Shown piece after piece: positions 1 through 9,153 of a stretch of DNA of 50,573 nucleotides. The notes under the pieces were generated by a model that worked only from the letters and a program-made list of their open reading frames with translations, had not been told where the DNA came from and made no database searches. A program made the translations under genes and the position numbers. Numbering within the stretch: the stretch's first letter is position 1; the number at the start of each line of letters is the position of its first letter. The DNA lies in the NCBI GenBank assembly GCA_003161045.1, contig PMPH01000139.1:1114-51686 (forward strand). Direction: 5' to 3'. Source of the stretch: Acidobacteriaceae bacterium. Lineage in GTDB: Bacteria; Acidobacteriota; Terriglobia; Terriglobales; Acidobacteriaceae.

Positions 1-49
1 AGGTCTGCAAAACCTGTACTCGCGGGTTCAATTCCCGCCCGGCGCTCCA
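1..49 (+). tRNA. tRNA-Cys (GCA), 3' part only
   Basis: The window opens inside a tRNA gene. Visible are the anticodon arm (stem AGGT/ACCT around loop CTGCAAA, anticodon GCA), a T arm with stem GCGGG/CCCGC around TTCAATT, the 3' acceptor strand CCGGCGC, discriminator T and an encoded CCA at 47-49. GCA reads cysteine codons, and U73 is the usual discriminator of bacterial tRNA-Cys. The acceptor 5' strand and D arm lie upstream of the window. Confidence 0.88.
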
Positions 50-114
50 AGCTCAGATGCAAGCGTAGTTTTAGGCAGTCAGCGGTCAGGACTTACTGAC
101 TGCGGAAAGCGGCC

Positions 115-285
115 TTACCAGCACCGGTGGCGAAGCGAGTAGCTGAATCCCTTATTGACGCCGACGGCGTCGTGAACGAAAGTACTGGTCTGATAGAGCG
201 GAAAAAGAATCGAACTGGCGTGGGAATCCAGCGTTCGTCCGCCGTGAATGGCGATGGTGGAATCGTTCAGGTCGTGTGTGCTCAA
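115..285 (-). pseudogene. 5' stub of a trans-sulfuration PLP enzyme (cystathionine gamma-synthase family)
   Basis: Reading leftward from a TTG at 285, preceded by an AAGGAG ribosome site (about 291-298), the frame gives STHDLNDSTIAIHGGRTLDS and then FPLYQTSTFVHDAV and KGFSYS. This is the N-terminal signature of the cystathionine gamma-synthase / O-acetylhomoserine sulfhydrylase family. The family normally continues with the SRTGNPT motif and about 330 more residues including the PLP lysine. Here homology stops after FSYS near position 136, the frame is disrupted, and a stop follows at once. The rest of the gene is absent, so this is a 3'-truncated fossil. Which member of the family it was cannot be decided from the stub. 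Confidence 0.7.
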
Positions 286-539
286 CGCAATCTCCTTTTT
301 GGCTGGAAAATCAGCATCCAGAAACAACTAGGCCGCCAGGGGAATCCCAGGCGGCGCCAGAAAGGAGAGTGAGCCGGTGAACTCAAACTTCCGAAGTTGG
401 CCTGCGACCGCCTGGGACGCGCATGGCCATGGACATTCGATAAGTTTGAATAACCGTCACTTGAAGATCTCCACAGTTGAAATGGATGCATGTAGCATAA
501 CGAGCCAGAGTTGCAATCGGCAAAACCCTGGCCGTAAAG

Positions 540-732
540 CCCTTCTTCAACTCCTCCGGATCGAGCGCGGGAAGACCCGATGGAACGTGCCGTAAAAAGG
601 GGCACCGTCTGGAAGCGAGTGGAAACTCTTGATCCACGCGCGCCTGGAATGAGCGCGGCCTTCGATCTTGTTCCACGCGAGGATTGCGCAGATCAGCAAA
701 ATGCTTCGGCGGACCTCAGCGACAGGAATCAT
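540..732 (-). pseudogene. ISAs1-family transposase remnant, frameshifted
   Basis: Two leftward frames together resemble the N-terminal region of ISAs1-type transposases. The first (732 to about 570) reads ILLICAILAW, then RAWIKSFHSLPDGAP and GTFHRVF, like the family pattern W-(L/I)-x-x-F-x-x-L-P-(N/D)-G-x-P-x-x-x-T-F-x-R-V-F. The second frame continues with LDPEELKKGF, matching the usual LDPE-x-F continuation. A one- or two-base indel lies between them near 565. The catalytic DDE part is missing, so the element is dead. The identification is by motif recognition only. Between 286 and 539 I see nothing else recognisable. Confidence 0.55.
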
Positions 733-1724
733 GCACAGCCACAGGAGTGGCGAATCAGCAGCTTGTGCTTGAGTTCCACGTGGCGAATGGAGCGTTTGGG
801 ATCTTCGATCCGCATCAGCAGCAGCCCCGCCGCCGTGGCCCCTATCTCGTAGGTCGGCTGTTCGAGCACCGTGACCGAGGGCTTGACCAGAGAGGTCCAG
901 GCAGCCTCGTCAAAGGTGGCGAACGATACCTCTTCGGGGCACTTCTTTCCGCTTTCCATCAAAGCCCGGTAGGCGCCCAGGGCAAGCAGGCCATTGCTGG
1001 TGAGAACCGCATCGGGGGCATCCGGCAGGGCGAGCATCTGGCAGACGGCCCGGTAGCCTTCTTCTTCACGCGGAGGAACGGAATGCACCAGTTCCCTTCT
1101 CTCTGTCAGTCCGTTTTTCTGTAATGCCAGCTGAAAGCCCTTTCGCCGCTCCTGCCCGGTGGAGCTATTAGCGCCGAAGACGCACGCAATCCGCCTCCGG
1201 CCATGAGAGATCAAGTGCTCGGTCAGATCGAATGCCGCTTCCGCATTGTCGATTACGACGGTGTCGGCCAATTCCTTTCCGATGGGACGGTCAATGACTA
1301 CCAGCGGCATGGCCAAGCCGTTCAGCATCTGGAAATCGCGGGTCCGTCTGCCGGTGGGCGCAATAATGACACCCGCGACATTTTCATCCGCGAGATGGCG
1401 AAGGTAAAGGGCTTCCTTCTCGGGATCCTCGTCCGTGTTGCAGAGAAAGACGGCAAAACCCGCCTTGAGAGCCGCATCCTCGACCGCACGGCAGATGCTG
1501 GTAAAAAAAGGATTCTGGATATCGGAGACCACCAGTCCGATATTCGAGGATTGATTTGATCGCAGGTTGCGCGCCGCCCGGTTGGGCCGGTAATCCAGCC
1601 GTTGCGCTGCCTCGAGAACTTGTTTTCGCACCTCTTCGCGAACGTGTTGCTTTCCTGCCAGCGCTCGGGATACAGTAGCCGTGGAAACGCCACACTGCTC
1701 CGCAACGTCACGAATGCTCGCCAT
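729..1724 (-). CDS. LacI-family transcriptional regulator of the fructose locus
   Basis: A 331-residue protein with the typical LacI layout. The N-terminal helix-turn-helix (SIRDVAEQCGVSTATVSRAL, residues 3-22) is followed by the hinge helix region with YRPNRAARNLRS (about 46-57) and a periplasmic-binding-protein-like effector domain (IGLVVSDIQNPFF near 62 to the C-terminus). The length is standard. It is divergent from the fruB-fruK-fruA genes, with 277 bp between the starts, so it most likely controls them in response to a fructose metabolite, in the manner of FruR/Cra or CcpA-like repressors. It does not carry a recognisable sugar kinase or other fused domain. The ligand is inferred from context only. 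Confidence 0.9.
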   Translation of the reverse strand: MASIRDVAEQCGVSTATVSRALAGKQHVREEVRKQVLEAAQRLDYRPNRAARNLRSNQSSNIGLVVSDIQNPFFTSICRAVEDAALKAGFAVFLCNTDEDPEKEALYLRHLADENVAGVIIAPTGRRTRDFQMLNGLAMPLVVIDRPIGKELADTVVIDNAEAAFDLTEHLISHGRRRIACVFGANSSTGQERRKGFQLALQKNGLTERRELVHSVPPREEEGYRAVCQMLALPDAPDAVLTSNGLLALGAYRALMESGKKCPEEVSFATFDEAAWTSLVKPSVTVLEQPTYEIGATAAGLLLMRIEDPKRSIRHVELKHKLLIRHSCGCA

Positions 1725-1783
1725 AGAATTCCTCTCATCAACCTTGAATCAACAGTGGCTTTCCAGAAAAAATCACGGATTCA

Positions 1784-1797
1784 TGCAAACGATTACA
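1784..1797. promoter_or_regulatory. candidate LacI-family operator O2
   Basis: TGCAAACGATTACA is an imperfect palindrome centred on CG, the usual design of LacI-family operators. It lies just upstream of the regulator gene start at 1724 and shares the AA-x-CG-x-TTAC core with a second site at 1951-1962. It could mediate autoregulation. Seen directly; the function is inferred. Confidence 0.4.
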
Positions 1798-1936
1798 GTG
1801 TATCCCTGTCTCGAATTTATCGCAAATAGAAACTGGGCAAATTGTATAAATAACCTATAAACAAAGACTTACATTGACATCTCTGGCCTGAGCGACTTCC
1901 GATCGCTTTGCCTGAATAATATTTTTCAGAAAATTA

Positions 1937-1965
1937 TTGACTTCGAATCTGTAATCGGTTACTGT
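1937..1965 (+). promoter_or_regulatory. candidate fru operon promoter with overlapping operator O1
   Basis: TTGACT (1937-1942) is followed after 17 bases by TACTGT (1960-1965), a reasonable sigma70-type promoter. The near-perfect palindrome GTAATCGGTTAC (1951-1962), centred on CG, overlaps the spacer and the start of the -10 element. A LacI-type repressor bound there would block RNA polymerase. This fits negative control of the downstream PTS genes by the divergent regulator. Confidence 0.5.
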
Positions 1966-2001
1966 TTTTTCAGTTTAGCTGAGAGCAGGAGACAGAACGG
2001 T

Positions 2002-4485
2002 ATGCTGGATTTTACGGTAGCGAGCGTACGCACGGGGGCGGTGGCGAAAACCAAAGAGGACGCTATCCGGCAGGTAAGCCAGTTGCTGGTGGAGAACGGC
2101 AATATCGATCCAGGATATGCGTCCAGCATGATGGAGCGGGAGGAGCTTGACAACACCTATTTAGGCAATGGCATCGCCATCCCCCACGGTCTACCCGCCG
2201 ATCGCGGCCTGATCCGCAAGACGGGGATCGCGGTGGTGCAGTTTCCTGGCGGCGTGGAATGGCAGCCGTCCGAAATGGTTCGTCTGGCAGTGGGCATCGC
2301 GGCCAAAACCGACGAACACTTGGACCTGCTGGCGAAACTGACGGAGCTGCTGTCGGAGGAAGAACTGGTCGAGGCGCTGTCCAGCACGCCGGATGCCGAG
2401 CGGATTGTGGCGGCGCTGACGGCTACGCCCCCCGCTCCCGAAGCCCGCTCTTCGCAACTGGAAACGCTGAGCGCCAACGCCATCAGCATCGAGGCTTCGG
2501 TGGGCGCCGCGCATGGACTGCACGCGCGGCCGGCGACAAACTTTGCCACCAAGGCGCGCAGCTTCCAGTCCGCCATTCAAGTCCACACAGCATTGAAACG
2601 GGCCGATGGCAAGACGATGGCCTCGCTGCTTCTACTCGGCGCGGAGCACGGCACGGCAGTGCGGATTCTGGCCGATGGGCCGGATGCAGCGCGTGCGCTG
2701 GAAGAGTTGAAGGCCCTGATGGAAGCGGGGGAAGTCGAAGAAAAGCGCAAACCGGCGGTAGAAATCTCCTGGAAGCCGGCTCATGAGGGGAACAAAATTG
2801 CCGGAGTGAGCATCTCGCCAGGGCTGGCGATTGCCCGCATTCACCTGCTCCGTGCAAAGCAGGCGGTGCTCGCCTCGCCGACCAGCTACCCGGCAAAGGA
2901 AAAACAGCAGTTGCGCGCCGCGCTGGCCGCGGCGCATGAGGAGTTGCAGGCGCTTTATGAGAAGGTCAGCGCCCGCGGTTCCGAGCAGGCCGGGAAGATA
3001 TTTCTGGCCCAGTCTGAGTTTTTAAGGGACGAAGCCCTGATTGCGCGGGCGGAAAAGCGCATCGACACCCTGCCCAGCGCCTCCTATGCCTGGCACGAGG
3101 AGATCGACGAAATGGCCTCTTCGCTGGCCAACTCGGGCAATGCGCTTATCTCCGCCCGCGCCGCCGACATTCGCGATATAGGGGAACGGGTTCTGCGCCA
3201 TCTGTTGAAAGGCGGCAAATCGGAGGGAGAAGAGTTCGACTCTGCCGAGCCGGTGCTGCTGGTGGCTCAAGAACTGACTCCGTCGCAGACGGCGACCTTC
3301 GATGCGGCGAAGATTGCCGGCTTTTGTACGGTGACAGGGAGCGCAACTTCGCATGTGGCGATTCTGGCGCGTTCACTCAATATTCCGGCGATCACGGGAA
3401 TCGGCGAGGCAATCGCGGAGCTGAAAGAAGGGCAGTTTGCCATTCTCGACGCCGTGCGGGGTGTGCTCTATCTGGACCCGGATCCGAAGGATATTGCCTC
3501 TGCCAAGCTGGTGCAACAGAGCCTGGAGGATGTGCGCGCGCGCCAGTATAAAGTGCGTTTTCAGCCCGCTCTGACCATCGACGATGCGCGCATCGAGGTG
3601 TGCGCCAACATCGGGCGCACCAATGAAGCCGCCCAGGCGCTGGAGGCGGGCGGAGAAGGCGTGGGCCTGCTGAGAACCGAGTTCCTGTTTTTCGACCGGG
3701 AACAGCCGCCTACCGAGGAGGAGCAGTACCTGGCTTACCGGGAGATGCTGGAAGTGCTTGGCGGCTTGCCCCTGATTCTGCGCACCCTGGACATCGGCGG
3801 CGACAAGAATATTCCCTATATTGACCAGCCGCACGAGGACAATCCCTTCCTCGGCGTGCGTGGCATTCGCCTCTGCCTGCGCCATCCGGAACTCTTCCAG
3901 ACGCAGCTTCGCGCCGCCTATCGCGCCTCGGTGCACGGCAATTTGAAACTGATGTTCCCCATGATCGCCACGCCCGCCGAACTGAGGGCCGCCAAGGTAA
4001 TCGCCGAGCAGGTTCGCGCCAGTCTGGGTGTGGCGCCGGTGGAGATCGGGACCATGATAGAGGTTCCCGCGGCCGTCATCATGGCGGATGAGCTGGCGCG
4101 TGAGGTTGACTTCTTCTCGATCGGCACCAACGACCTGACCCAGTATGTGCTGGCCATGGACCGGGGGAACGCCTCGCTGGCCAAAGAAGCGCAGGGTACG
4201 CACCCCGCCGTCCTGCGCATGATCGCCAAAACCGTGGAAGCGGCGGCGCGGTATGGAAAGAAGGTTGGGGTCTGCGGCGGATTAGCCGGCGAACCGGTAG
4301 GAGCCGCCATTCTGATCGGTCTGGGGGTAACGGAGCTGAGCATGGCCATTCCCAGCATCCCCGCCGTCAAAGCCGCGATTCGCACGCTTTCACTAGCCGA
4401 GGCGCAAGCGCTGGCGCAGCGGGCACTGGCCTGCGACAGCACGGAATCGGTGCTGGCCATCTATGAAGGCAGGAGGCTTGCATGA
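2002..4485 (+). CDS. fruB: fructose PTS multiphosphoryl transfer protein, EIIA-HPr-EI fusion
   Basis: This 827-residue cytoplasmic protein carries phosphate from phosphoenolpyruvate to the fructose permease. Three domains are visible in order. EIIA-Fru is at about 1-145, with the phospho-histidine in AIPHGLP (His62). HPr is at about 162-245, with GLHARPA (His174). Enzyme I runs from about 265 to the end, with the active-site [10 protein letters not shown] (His451), the PEP-binding TEFLFFDRE region and the C-terminal GVCGG motif. The gene thus supplies the whole soluble PTS chain in one polypeptide. It starts 10 bases after AGGAG. It overlaps fruK by 4 bases (ATGA). Fusions of this order are known (FruB/FPr-EI type). 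The symbol is by analogy. Confidence 0.93.
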   Translation: MLDFTVASVRTGAVAKTKEDAIRQVSQLLVENGNIDPGYASSMMEREELDNTYLGNGIAIPHGLPADRGLIRKTGIAVVQFPGGVEWQPSEMVRLAVGIAAKTDEHLDLLAKLTELLSEEELVEALSSTPDAERIVAALTATPPAPEARSSQLETLSANAISIEASVGAAHGLHARPATNFATKARSFQSAIQVHTALKRADGKTMASLLLLGAEHGTAVRILADGPDAARALEELKALMEAGEVEEKRKPAVEISWKPAHEGNKIAGVSISPGLAIARIHLLRAKQAVLASPTSYPAKEKQQLRAALAAAHEELQALYEKVSARGSEQAGKIFLAQSEFLRDEALIARAEKRIDTLPSASYAWHEEIDEMASSLANSGNALISARAADIRDIGERVLRHLLKGGKSEGEEFDSAEPVLLVAQELTPSQTATFDAAKIAGFCTVTGSATSHVAILARSLNIPAITGIGEAIAELKEGQFAILDAVRGVLYLDPDPKDIASAKLVQQSLEDVRARQYKVRFQPALTIDDARIEVCANIGRTNEAAQALEAGGEGVGLLRTEFLFFDREQPPTEEEQYLAYREMLEVLGGLPLILRTLDIGGDKNIPYIDQPHEDNPFLGVRGIRLCLRHPELFQTQLRAAYRASVHGNLKLMFPMIATPAELRAAKVIAEQVRASLGVAPVEIGTMIEVPAAVIMADELAREVDFFSIGTNDLTQYVLAMDRGNASLAKEAQGTHPAVLRMIAKTVEAAARYGKKVGVCGGLAGEPVGAAILIGLGVTELSMAIPSIPAVKAAIRTLSLAEAQALAQRALACDSTESVLAIYEGRRLA

Positions 4486-5462
4486 GCGATCTGGCAGCAG
4501 TGGTGACGGTAACCCTCAATCCGGCCATCGATCAGACCTTGCACATTCCCGGCTTTCATGCCGGCCAGGTCAATCGGGTGGAATCCAGCCGCGTGGACGC
4601 TGGCGGCAAGGGCATCAATGTGGCCTCGGTTCTGGCCGATCTCGGCGTTCCGGTGACCGCGACCGGATTTCTGGGCGAAGAGAATCCGGCTCTCTTTGAA
4701 AGCCATTTCCTACAGAAGAAGATCACCGATTGCTTTATTCGCATTCCTGGCGCCACGCGTACCGGCATCAAGATCGTGGATGCGGAGGCCGGTCAGACCA
4801 CGGACATCAACTTTCCGGGATTGACGCCCAGCTCAGAGGAAATCGAGCGGTTGATCGGCGCGGTGCGGCAATGCACGGCTCCTGGGCGCTGGTTTGTGCT
4901 CTCGGGCAGCCTTCCGCCGGGCCTTTCTCCGGATCTGTATTCCCGGTTGATGACCGAGATTCGTGGCCAGGGCGGCCGCGTCGTTCTGGATACCAGCGGC
5001 GAGCCGCTGCGCCAGGCCATTCCGCACTCTCCAGAAATCGTGAAACCCAATCTGAGCGAGTTGGAGGAGCTGGCAGGCCACGCACTGCATACGCCACAGG
5101 CGGTGGTGGCGGCGGCGGCTTCGCTGGTGCGCAAGGGCGTGGAACTGGCTGTGGTCTCGATGGGGGCGCAAGGCGCAATCTTTGTCCGCCGCGAGGCCGC
5201 CGTGCTGGCCAGACCGCCCAAGGTTCAGGTCAAGAGCACGGTCGGTGCTGGTGACGCGATGGTGGCCGGCCTCGTCTATGCGCAACTGAAGGGACTCGGC
5301 CTGGAGGCAACCGCCCGGCTGGCGACCGCGCTGGGAGCCTATTCGGTCACCCGGTTCGGCGCTGGTGTGGACGTGGAGCAATTGCATAGCTTTGAGCAGC
5401 AGGTCCAAGTGGAGAATGCCGGCACGGAAGCCAGGCCGGCAGCAGCGGGAAATGGAGATTGA
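4482..5462 (+). CDS. fruK: 1-phosphofructokinase
   Basis: A 326-residue PfkB-family sugar kinase that phosphorylates fructose 1-phosphate to fructose 1,6-bisphosphate, feeding PTS-imported fructose into glycolysis. Visible are the N-terminal TLNPAIDQTL, the substrate-binding GGKGINVA (about 41-48), the KPNLSELEEL region, and the C-terminal anion-hole signature STVGAGDAMVAGL (about 251-263) with the catalytic aspartate. The length is typical. The start overlaps the fruB-like stop by 4 bases and the stop overlaps the fruA start by one base, so the three genes are translationally coupled. Tagatose-6-phosphate kinase is a close relative, but the context favours FruK. Confidence 0.92.
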   Translation: MSDLAAVVTVTLNPAIDQTLHIPGFHAGQVNRVESSRVDAGGKGINVASVLADLGVPVTATGFLGEENPALFESHFLQKKITDCFIRIPGATRTGIKIVDAEAGQTTDINFPGLTPSSEEIERLIGAVRQCTAPGRWFVLSGSLPPGLSPDLYSRLMTEIRGQGGRVVLDTSGEPLRQAIPHSPEIVKPNLSELEELAGHALHTPQAVVAAAASLVRKGVELAVVSMGAQGAIFVRREAAVLARPPKVQVKSTVGAGDAMVAGLVYAQLKGLGLEATARLATALGAYSVTRFGAGVDVEQLHSFEQQVQVENAGTEARPAAAGNGD

Positions 5463-7210
5463 TGATGGCCAAATTTATTGCAATTCTCGGTCCTGATTTG
5501 AGTGACGCCCACAGCCGGCTTGCCGCCGAAGCCCTCAAGGCCTGCGCCTTGCGTGGCGGGTACGACCTCACCGTGGAGACGCAGAATCCCTCGTCGCCAG
5601 CAACGGAGCGCTCCGCGCCCGGCGCCGTCGAGGCCGATGTGGTCCTGCTCGTGGGAAAGCAGACGCCCCCGGCCGAGCGCTTCAAAAACAGCAAGGTGGT
5701 TGCCGTTTCAGTGAGCGACCTGATTGCGCACACCAGCCAGATCTTGCGCGACGCAGCGGGCGCGGGCGCGGCTCCGGAGGCGCTGGCCGCGCCGCTGACT
5801 GAGCCGCTGCCCACGCTGGAAAAGAAGCCTGCCGCCAGGCTTGTGGCCATTACCTCCTGCCCCACCGGCATCGCGCACACCTTCATGGCGGCTGCGGCGC
5901 TGCGCAAGGCTGCCGAGGACCTGGGCTACGAGATCAAGGTTGAAACCCAGGGGTCGGTAGGGGCCAAGAACACCCTCACCGCGGAAGAGATTCGCCTGGC
6001 CGACGCCGCCATCATTGCCGCCGATACTCATGTGGACACCAGCAGATTTACAGGCGTGCGCCTTTTCACAACCAGCACCAAAGAGGCTATTCACGCCGGC
6101 AAGGAGGTCATCGCGCAGGCGCTGGCCCTGCCTCAGCCCACCTCCGCGCCACAAACCGCGGGCGAGGCGCGCAAGGAGGAGCAGCGGCAGCGCACTGGCC
6201 CATACAAACACCTCATGACCGGCGTCTCCTATATGCTGCCGATCATCATCGCCGGCGGCCTGCTGATCGCGCTGAGTTTTGCCGTTGGCGGCATTCATGC
6301 CGGCGACAATACGGGCACCCTGGGCTGGGCGCTGATGCAAATCGGAGGAGCCACGGCCTTCAAACTGTACGTTCCGGTGCTGGCCGCCTTCATCGCCTAC
6401 TCGATCGCCGACCGGCCCGGCATCTGTCCTGGCCTGGTTGGGGGCATGCTCTCGGCAACCCTGGGGGCAGGCTTTCTGGGCGGCATCGCCGCGGGATTTC
6501 TGGCCGGCTACCTGACAAAATTTCTCAACGACTACATCAAACTGCCGAAAGAACTCTCCGGCCTCAAACCGGTTCTCGTGCTTCCTCTGCTTTCCACTCT
6601 CATCGTCGGCCTGACCATGATCTATGTGGTGGGAATGCCGGTCAAGGTGGCGCTCGGCTGGCTGACCGCATGGCTCAACGGCATGCAGCAGTCCAGCGCG
6701 CTGGTACTCGGACTTCTCCTGGGGGCCATGATGGCCTTCGACATGGGCGGCCCGGTGAACAAGGCGGCCTACACCTTCTCGCTCGGCATGCTGGCTTCAA
6801 ATGTATATGGGCCTATGGCTGCCGTCATGGCGGCGGGCATGACGCCGCCGCTCGGAATCGCGCTGGCCACGGTGCTCTTCAAAAAACGCTTTAACGCGCT
6901 GGAGCGGGACGGGGGAAAAGCTACCGCGATTCTGGGCCTGTCGTTTATCACGGAAGGCGCCATTCCTTACGCAGCCGAAGATCCCTTCCGCGTGATTCCC
7001 TGCCTGATGGCCGGATCGGCCGTGACGGGCGCGATCTCCATGGCCACGGGTGTGCAGTTGATGGTTCCGCACGGAGGCGTCTTCGTTCTGTTCATCCCCA
7101 ACGCCGTTCACGGGCTGCTGAGCTATGTTGGCGCCCTGCTGGCCGGGACAGTGATTACGGCCCTGGCGCTGGGCATCGTCAAGAAGTCGCAGCCGTTGCC
7201 GGAAGAATGA
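5462..7210 (+). CDS. fruA: fructose PTS permease EIIBC
   Basis: An integral inner-membrane permease of about 582 residues that imports fructose as fructose 1-phosphate. An N-terminal degenerate EIIB-like domain (about 1-105) lacks the active cysteine. The functional EIIB follows, with ITSCPTGIAHTFMA (Cys about 133). A linker near 215-240 leads to the EIIC membrane domain with many hydrophobic segments and the GGPVNKAAY and ITEGAIPYA motifs. The B'-B-C order matches enterobacterial FruA. The start used is the ATG overlapping the fruK stop (TGATG), preceded by GGAG. A TTG three bases upstream or a second ATG just downstream is also possible. EIIA is supplied by the fused protein encoded two genes upstream. 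Confidence 0.93.
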   Translation: MMAKFIAILGPDLSDAHSRLAAEALKACALRGGYDLTVETQNPSSPATERSAPGAVEADVVLLVGKQTPPAERFKNSKVVAVSVSDLIAHTSQILRDAAGAGAAPEALAAPLTEPLPTLEKKPAARLVAITSCPTGIAHTFMAAAALRKAAEDLGYEIKVETQGSVGAKNTLTAEEIRLADAAIIAADTHVDTSRFTGVRLFTTSTKEAIHAGKEVIAQALALPQPTSAPQTAGEARKEEQRQRTGPYKHLMTGVSYMLPIIIAGGLLIALSFAVGGIHAGDNTGTLGWALMQIGGATAFKLYVPVLAAFIAYSIADRPGICPGLVGGMLSATLGAGFLGGIAAGFLAGYLTKFLNDYIKLPKELSGLKPVLVLPLLSTLIVGLTMIYVVGMPVKVALGWLTAWLNGMQQSSALVLGLLLGAMMAFDMGGPVNKAAYTFSLGMLASNVYGPMAAVMAAGMTPPLGIALATVLFKKRFNALERDGGKATAILGLSFITEGAIPYAAEDPFRVIPCLMAGSAVTGAISMATGVQLMVPHGGVFVLFIPNAVHGLLSYVGALLAGTVITALALGIVKKSQPLPEE

Positions 7211-7221
7211 GCCCCAGCTCT

Positions 7222-7259
7222 GCGGCGGTTTTCCAAAAGATGAAAACCGATACCGCCGC
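7222..7259 (+). repeat. inverted repeat between fruA and oprB
   Basis: GCGGCGGT (7222-7229) pairs with ACCGCCGC (7252-7259), and inside it GGTTTTC pairs with GAAAACC, giving two overlapping stems. No T tract follows, so it is not a standard terminator. It may act as an attenuator or protect the upstream mRNA. The rest of 7211-7441 holds only a small CGGAG/CTCCG hairpin (7360-7374) and the oprB ribosome site. Confidence 0.45.
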
Positions 7260-7441
7260 ACTCAAGAGTGTTGTCGTTGCGTTTGTGTGAATCTGAAAAC
7301 GGATCGAACCGACTTGTTCGCATTCGATGCCTGGCTGGAACCGCTTCGCCCATGTCGTTCGGAGGAGTTCTCCGTCCTCGGAGTTATCGAGGCCGGCAAA
7401 GCACTCCCGACAAGGAGCCGTGGCGCATGAGGAGGAAAAAG

Positions 7442-8986
7442 ATGAAAACCACATTGCTCAATCAAAGCTGGTTGCGACTTGTATTGATCTGCGCCGCCAT
7501 GCAATTTATGGCTCTTGCCAGTTCATCAGCGCAGGCCAGTTTACCGGCCCAGTCCAGCGCATCGGTTCAGGCCGTCCCATCGGCTCTGAGCCAGATCGCC
7601 TTCACCGCTTCGATGGCGCCGGTTGCCACTTTGACCGCCGTGAAAAACTCCCCCGCAACGGCGCCGGCGGACGCCTCCGCGGCGGCTTCTCCGGCTCCGC
7701 GCCCTTCCTGGAAGGACGGGGACTACATCTCCGGCGACTGGGATGGCCTTCGTACGAGCCTCATGCGCCACGGGGTAAGTCCCTTCGTCTACTGGACGGG
7801 CCTCTCCTCGGGTAACCCGTTAGGCGGCGAACATCAGGGACATATGACCGCCGTGGATGATTTTTACATGGGCGTGAACATTGATCCCGGAAAGTTCAGC
7901 GGATGGCATAATGCCACCGTGACCATCAGCGGCGTCAATCGTGATGGACGCGGCCTGACCAATCAATATATCGCCCCTGGCCTTCCCACCGCATATAACT
8001 CCCAGCAATGCGTGGGAGGCCAAAGCCTGTTTTTCTATGAACTGGTTCTCAAGCAGCTGCTGGACGAAGGAAAGATAACCCTGAAAGCCGGGCGCTTTTC
8101 AGCCTCCGACGATCTGAACGCGTCGCCCATTTACAGCTACTATTTGAACAACGGCATCGACGGAGACATTCGCAACATACTCTTTGACACGCAGTCCTCG
8201 GCCTACCCCTTTTCCACCTGGGCCGGCCTGGCCAAGTTCAAGCCAAATGACAAGTTCCTGTTTCAGGCGGGAGTTTACCAGACCTGGGACAATATCTTCC
8301 AGTCCTACACGAATGGCACGGACTGGACCATCCACCCCGACGACGGCGTGATTTACATGGAGCAGGCGGCCTGGACGCCGATGCTCTTCAAAAAGAGCGT
8401 GGCTAGCCAGCCCGGGGGTGCGCAAACAGTGGGGCTTCCCGGCCATTACTGGCTGGGCAGCACCTATACTCCGTGGAAGGGATTCGAGACCTTCCGCGAA
8501 CAGTTACACCTTTATTACAGGCCGCATGCCACGCCCGTCAAGGTGGGCGATTCGTACGGCTTCTATGCCCACGCCGACCAGATGGTGCATCAGAAGTACC
8601 CCGGCAGCACGCAGGGGCTCACGCTGTGGGCGGCTTCGGCTTATTATCCGCAGCAGAGCATCTCGGTAGTGCCGTTTCAGGTGAATACCGGCGCGATCTA
8701 CAAGGGGCTCTGGCAAAAGCGCCCCGAGGACCGGACCATCTTCGGGCTGATTTATGGGAAATACAGCCGCGATTATGCGCATATGATCCGCCATGAGAAC
8801 CATGGAAATCTCACAAAGGACAGATGGAATCCGCGCTATGAGCTGGTGCTGGAAGGCGGACACAGATTCCAGCTCTCGCGTTTCGCCTTCTTCCAGCCGG
8901 ACATACAGTGGGATGTGAGACCGGGAGGAGTAGGAAGCATTCCCAATGCCATCGTCGCCGGCGCGGAAGCGGGAGTGACATTTTAG
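7442..8986 (+). CDS. oprB: OprB-family carbohydrate-selective porin
   Basis: A 514-residue outer-membrane beta-barrel with an N-terminal Sec signal (LVLICAAMQFMALASSSAQA, cleavage near residue 30), an Ala/Pro-rich linker, and the OprB hallmark GDWDGLRTSLMRHGV near residue 100. Alternating hydrophobic/aromatic strands follow, and the end in AGVTF has a C-terminal Phe as in outer-membrane barrels. The ATG at 7442 is chosen because AGGAGG (7429-7434) lies just upstream and the signal peptide begins there. A longer in-frame reading from 7268 has no support. Downstream of fruA, it probably admits fructose or related sugars to the periplasm. The prophage is inserted 30 bp after its stop. Confidence 0.9.
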   Translation: MKTTLLNQSWLRLVLICAAMQFMALASSSAQASLPAQSSASVQAVPSALSQIAFTASMAPVATLTAVKNSPATAPADASAAASPAPRPSWKDGDYISGDWDGLRTSLMRHGVSPFVYWTGLSSGNPLGGEHQGHMTAVDDFYMGVNIDPGKFSGWHNATVTISGVNRDGRGLTNQYIAPGLPTAYNSQQCVGGQSLFFYELVLKQLLDEGKITLKAGRFSASDDLNASPIYSYYLNNGIDGDIRNILFDTQSSAYPFSTWAGLAKFKPNDKFLFQAGVYQTWDNIFQSYTNGTDWTIHPDDGVIYMEQAAWTPMLFKKSVASQPGGAQTVGLPGHYWLGSTYTPWKGFETFREQLHLYYRPHATPVKVGDSYGFYAHADQMVHQKYPGSTQGLTLWAASAYYPQQSISVVPFQVNTGAIYKGLWQKRPEDRTIFGLIYGKYSRDYAHMIRHENHGNLTKDRWNPRYELVLEGGHRFQLSRFAFFQPDIQWDVRPGGVGSIPNAIVAGAEAGVTF

Positions 8987-8993
8987 AGCGGTT

Positions 8994-9010
8994 CTCCAGT
9001 TAATGTGGAG
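8994..9010 (+). other. small hairpin after oprB
   Basis: CTCCA-GTTAATG-TGGAG forms a 5-bp stem directly after the oprB stop. No T run follows, either as it stands or in the reconstructed pre-insertion sequence. It is a weak terminator candidate at best. Confidence 0.25.
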
Positions 9011-9011
9011 T

Positions 9012-9016
9012 TCCAA
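9012..9016. repeat. left copy of 5-bp target-site duplication (TCCAA)
   Basis: TCCAA stands immediately before the TGTG that begins the prophage. The same five bases follow the terminal CACA at the other end (50542-50546). Five bases is the duplication length made by Mu-type transposition. This fixes the prophage boundary at base resolution. Confidence 0.9.
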
Positions 9017-9153
9017 TGTGAATACAGAAATTATATTGCACTGGCGGTCTTCGGAGGGGTGCAGTGAGATTGTGCTGGATTGACGCAGGGAAGAGGGGCT
9101 TTTCCACAGCGGGCGGGCGGCGGAGCGATACAGGATTTATTTTGCACTAGTGG
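9017..9153 (+). repeat. left prophage end with two transposase-site-like repeats
   Basis: Two copies of one motif point inward in the same direction: 9021-9047 (AATACAGAAATTATATTGCA, then CTGGCGG) and 9127-9153 (GATACAGGATTTATTTTGCA, then CTAGTGG). Three further copies lie at the right end. In Mu, several imperfect ~22-bp sites at each end bind MuA, so these are the likely sites for the transposase encoded at 16710-18560. Confidence 0.78.

Noticed and set aside
3373-4203. 276-residue minus-strand open frame inside the EIIA-HPr-EI gene
   Set aside because: It is a shadow of a certain gene, with low-complexity Gly/Arg/His composition and no ribosome site. Long antisense frames are expected in GC-rich coding DNA.
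7268-7441. 58-residue N-terminal extension of the OprB porin
   Set aside because: The signal peptide begins at the ATG at 7442 right behind AGGAGG; upstream residues look random and would bury the signal.
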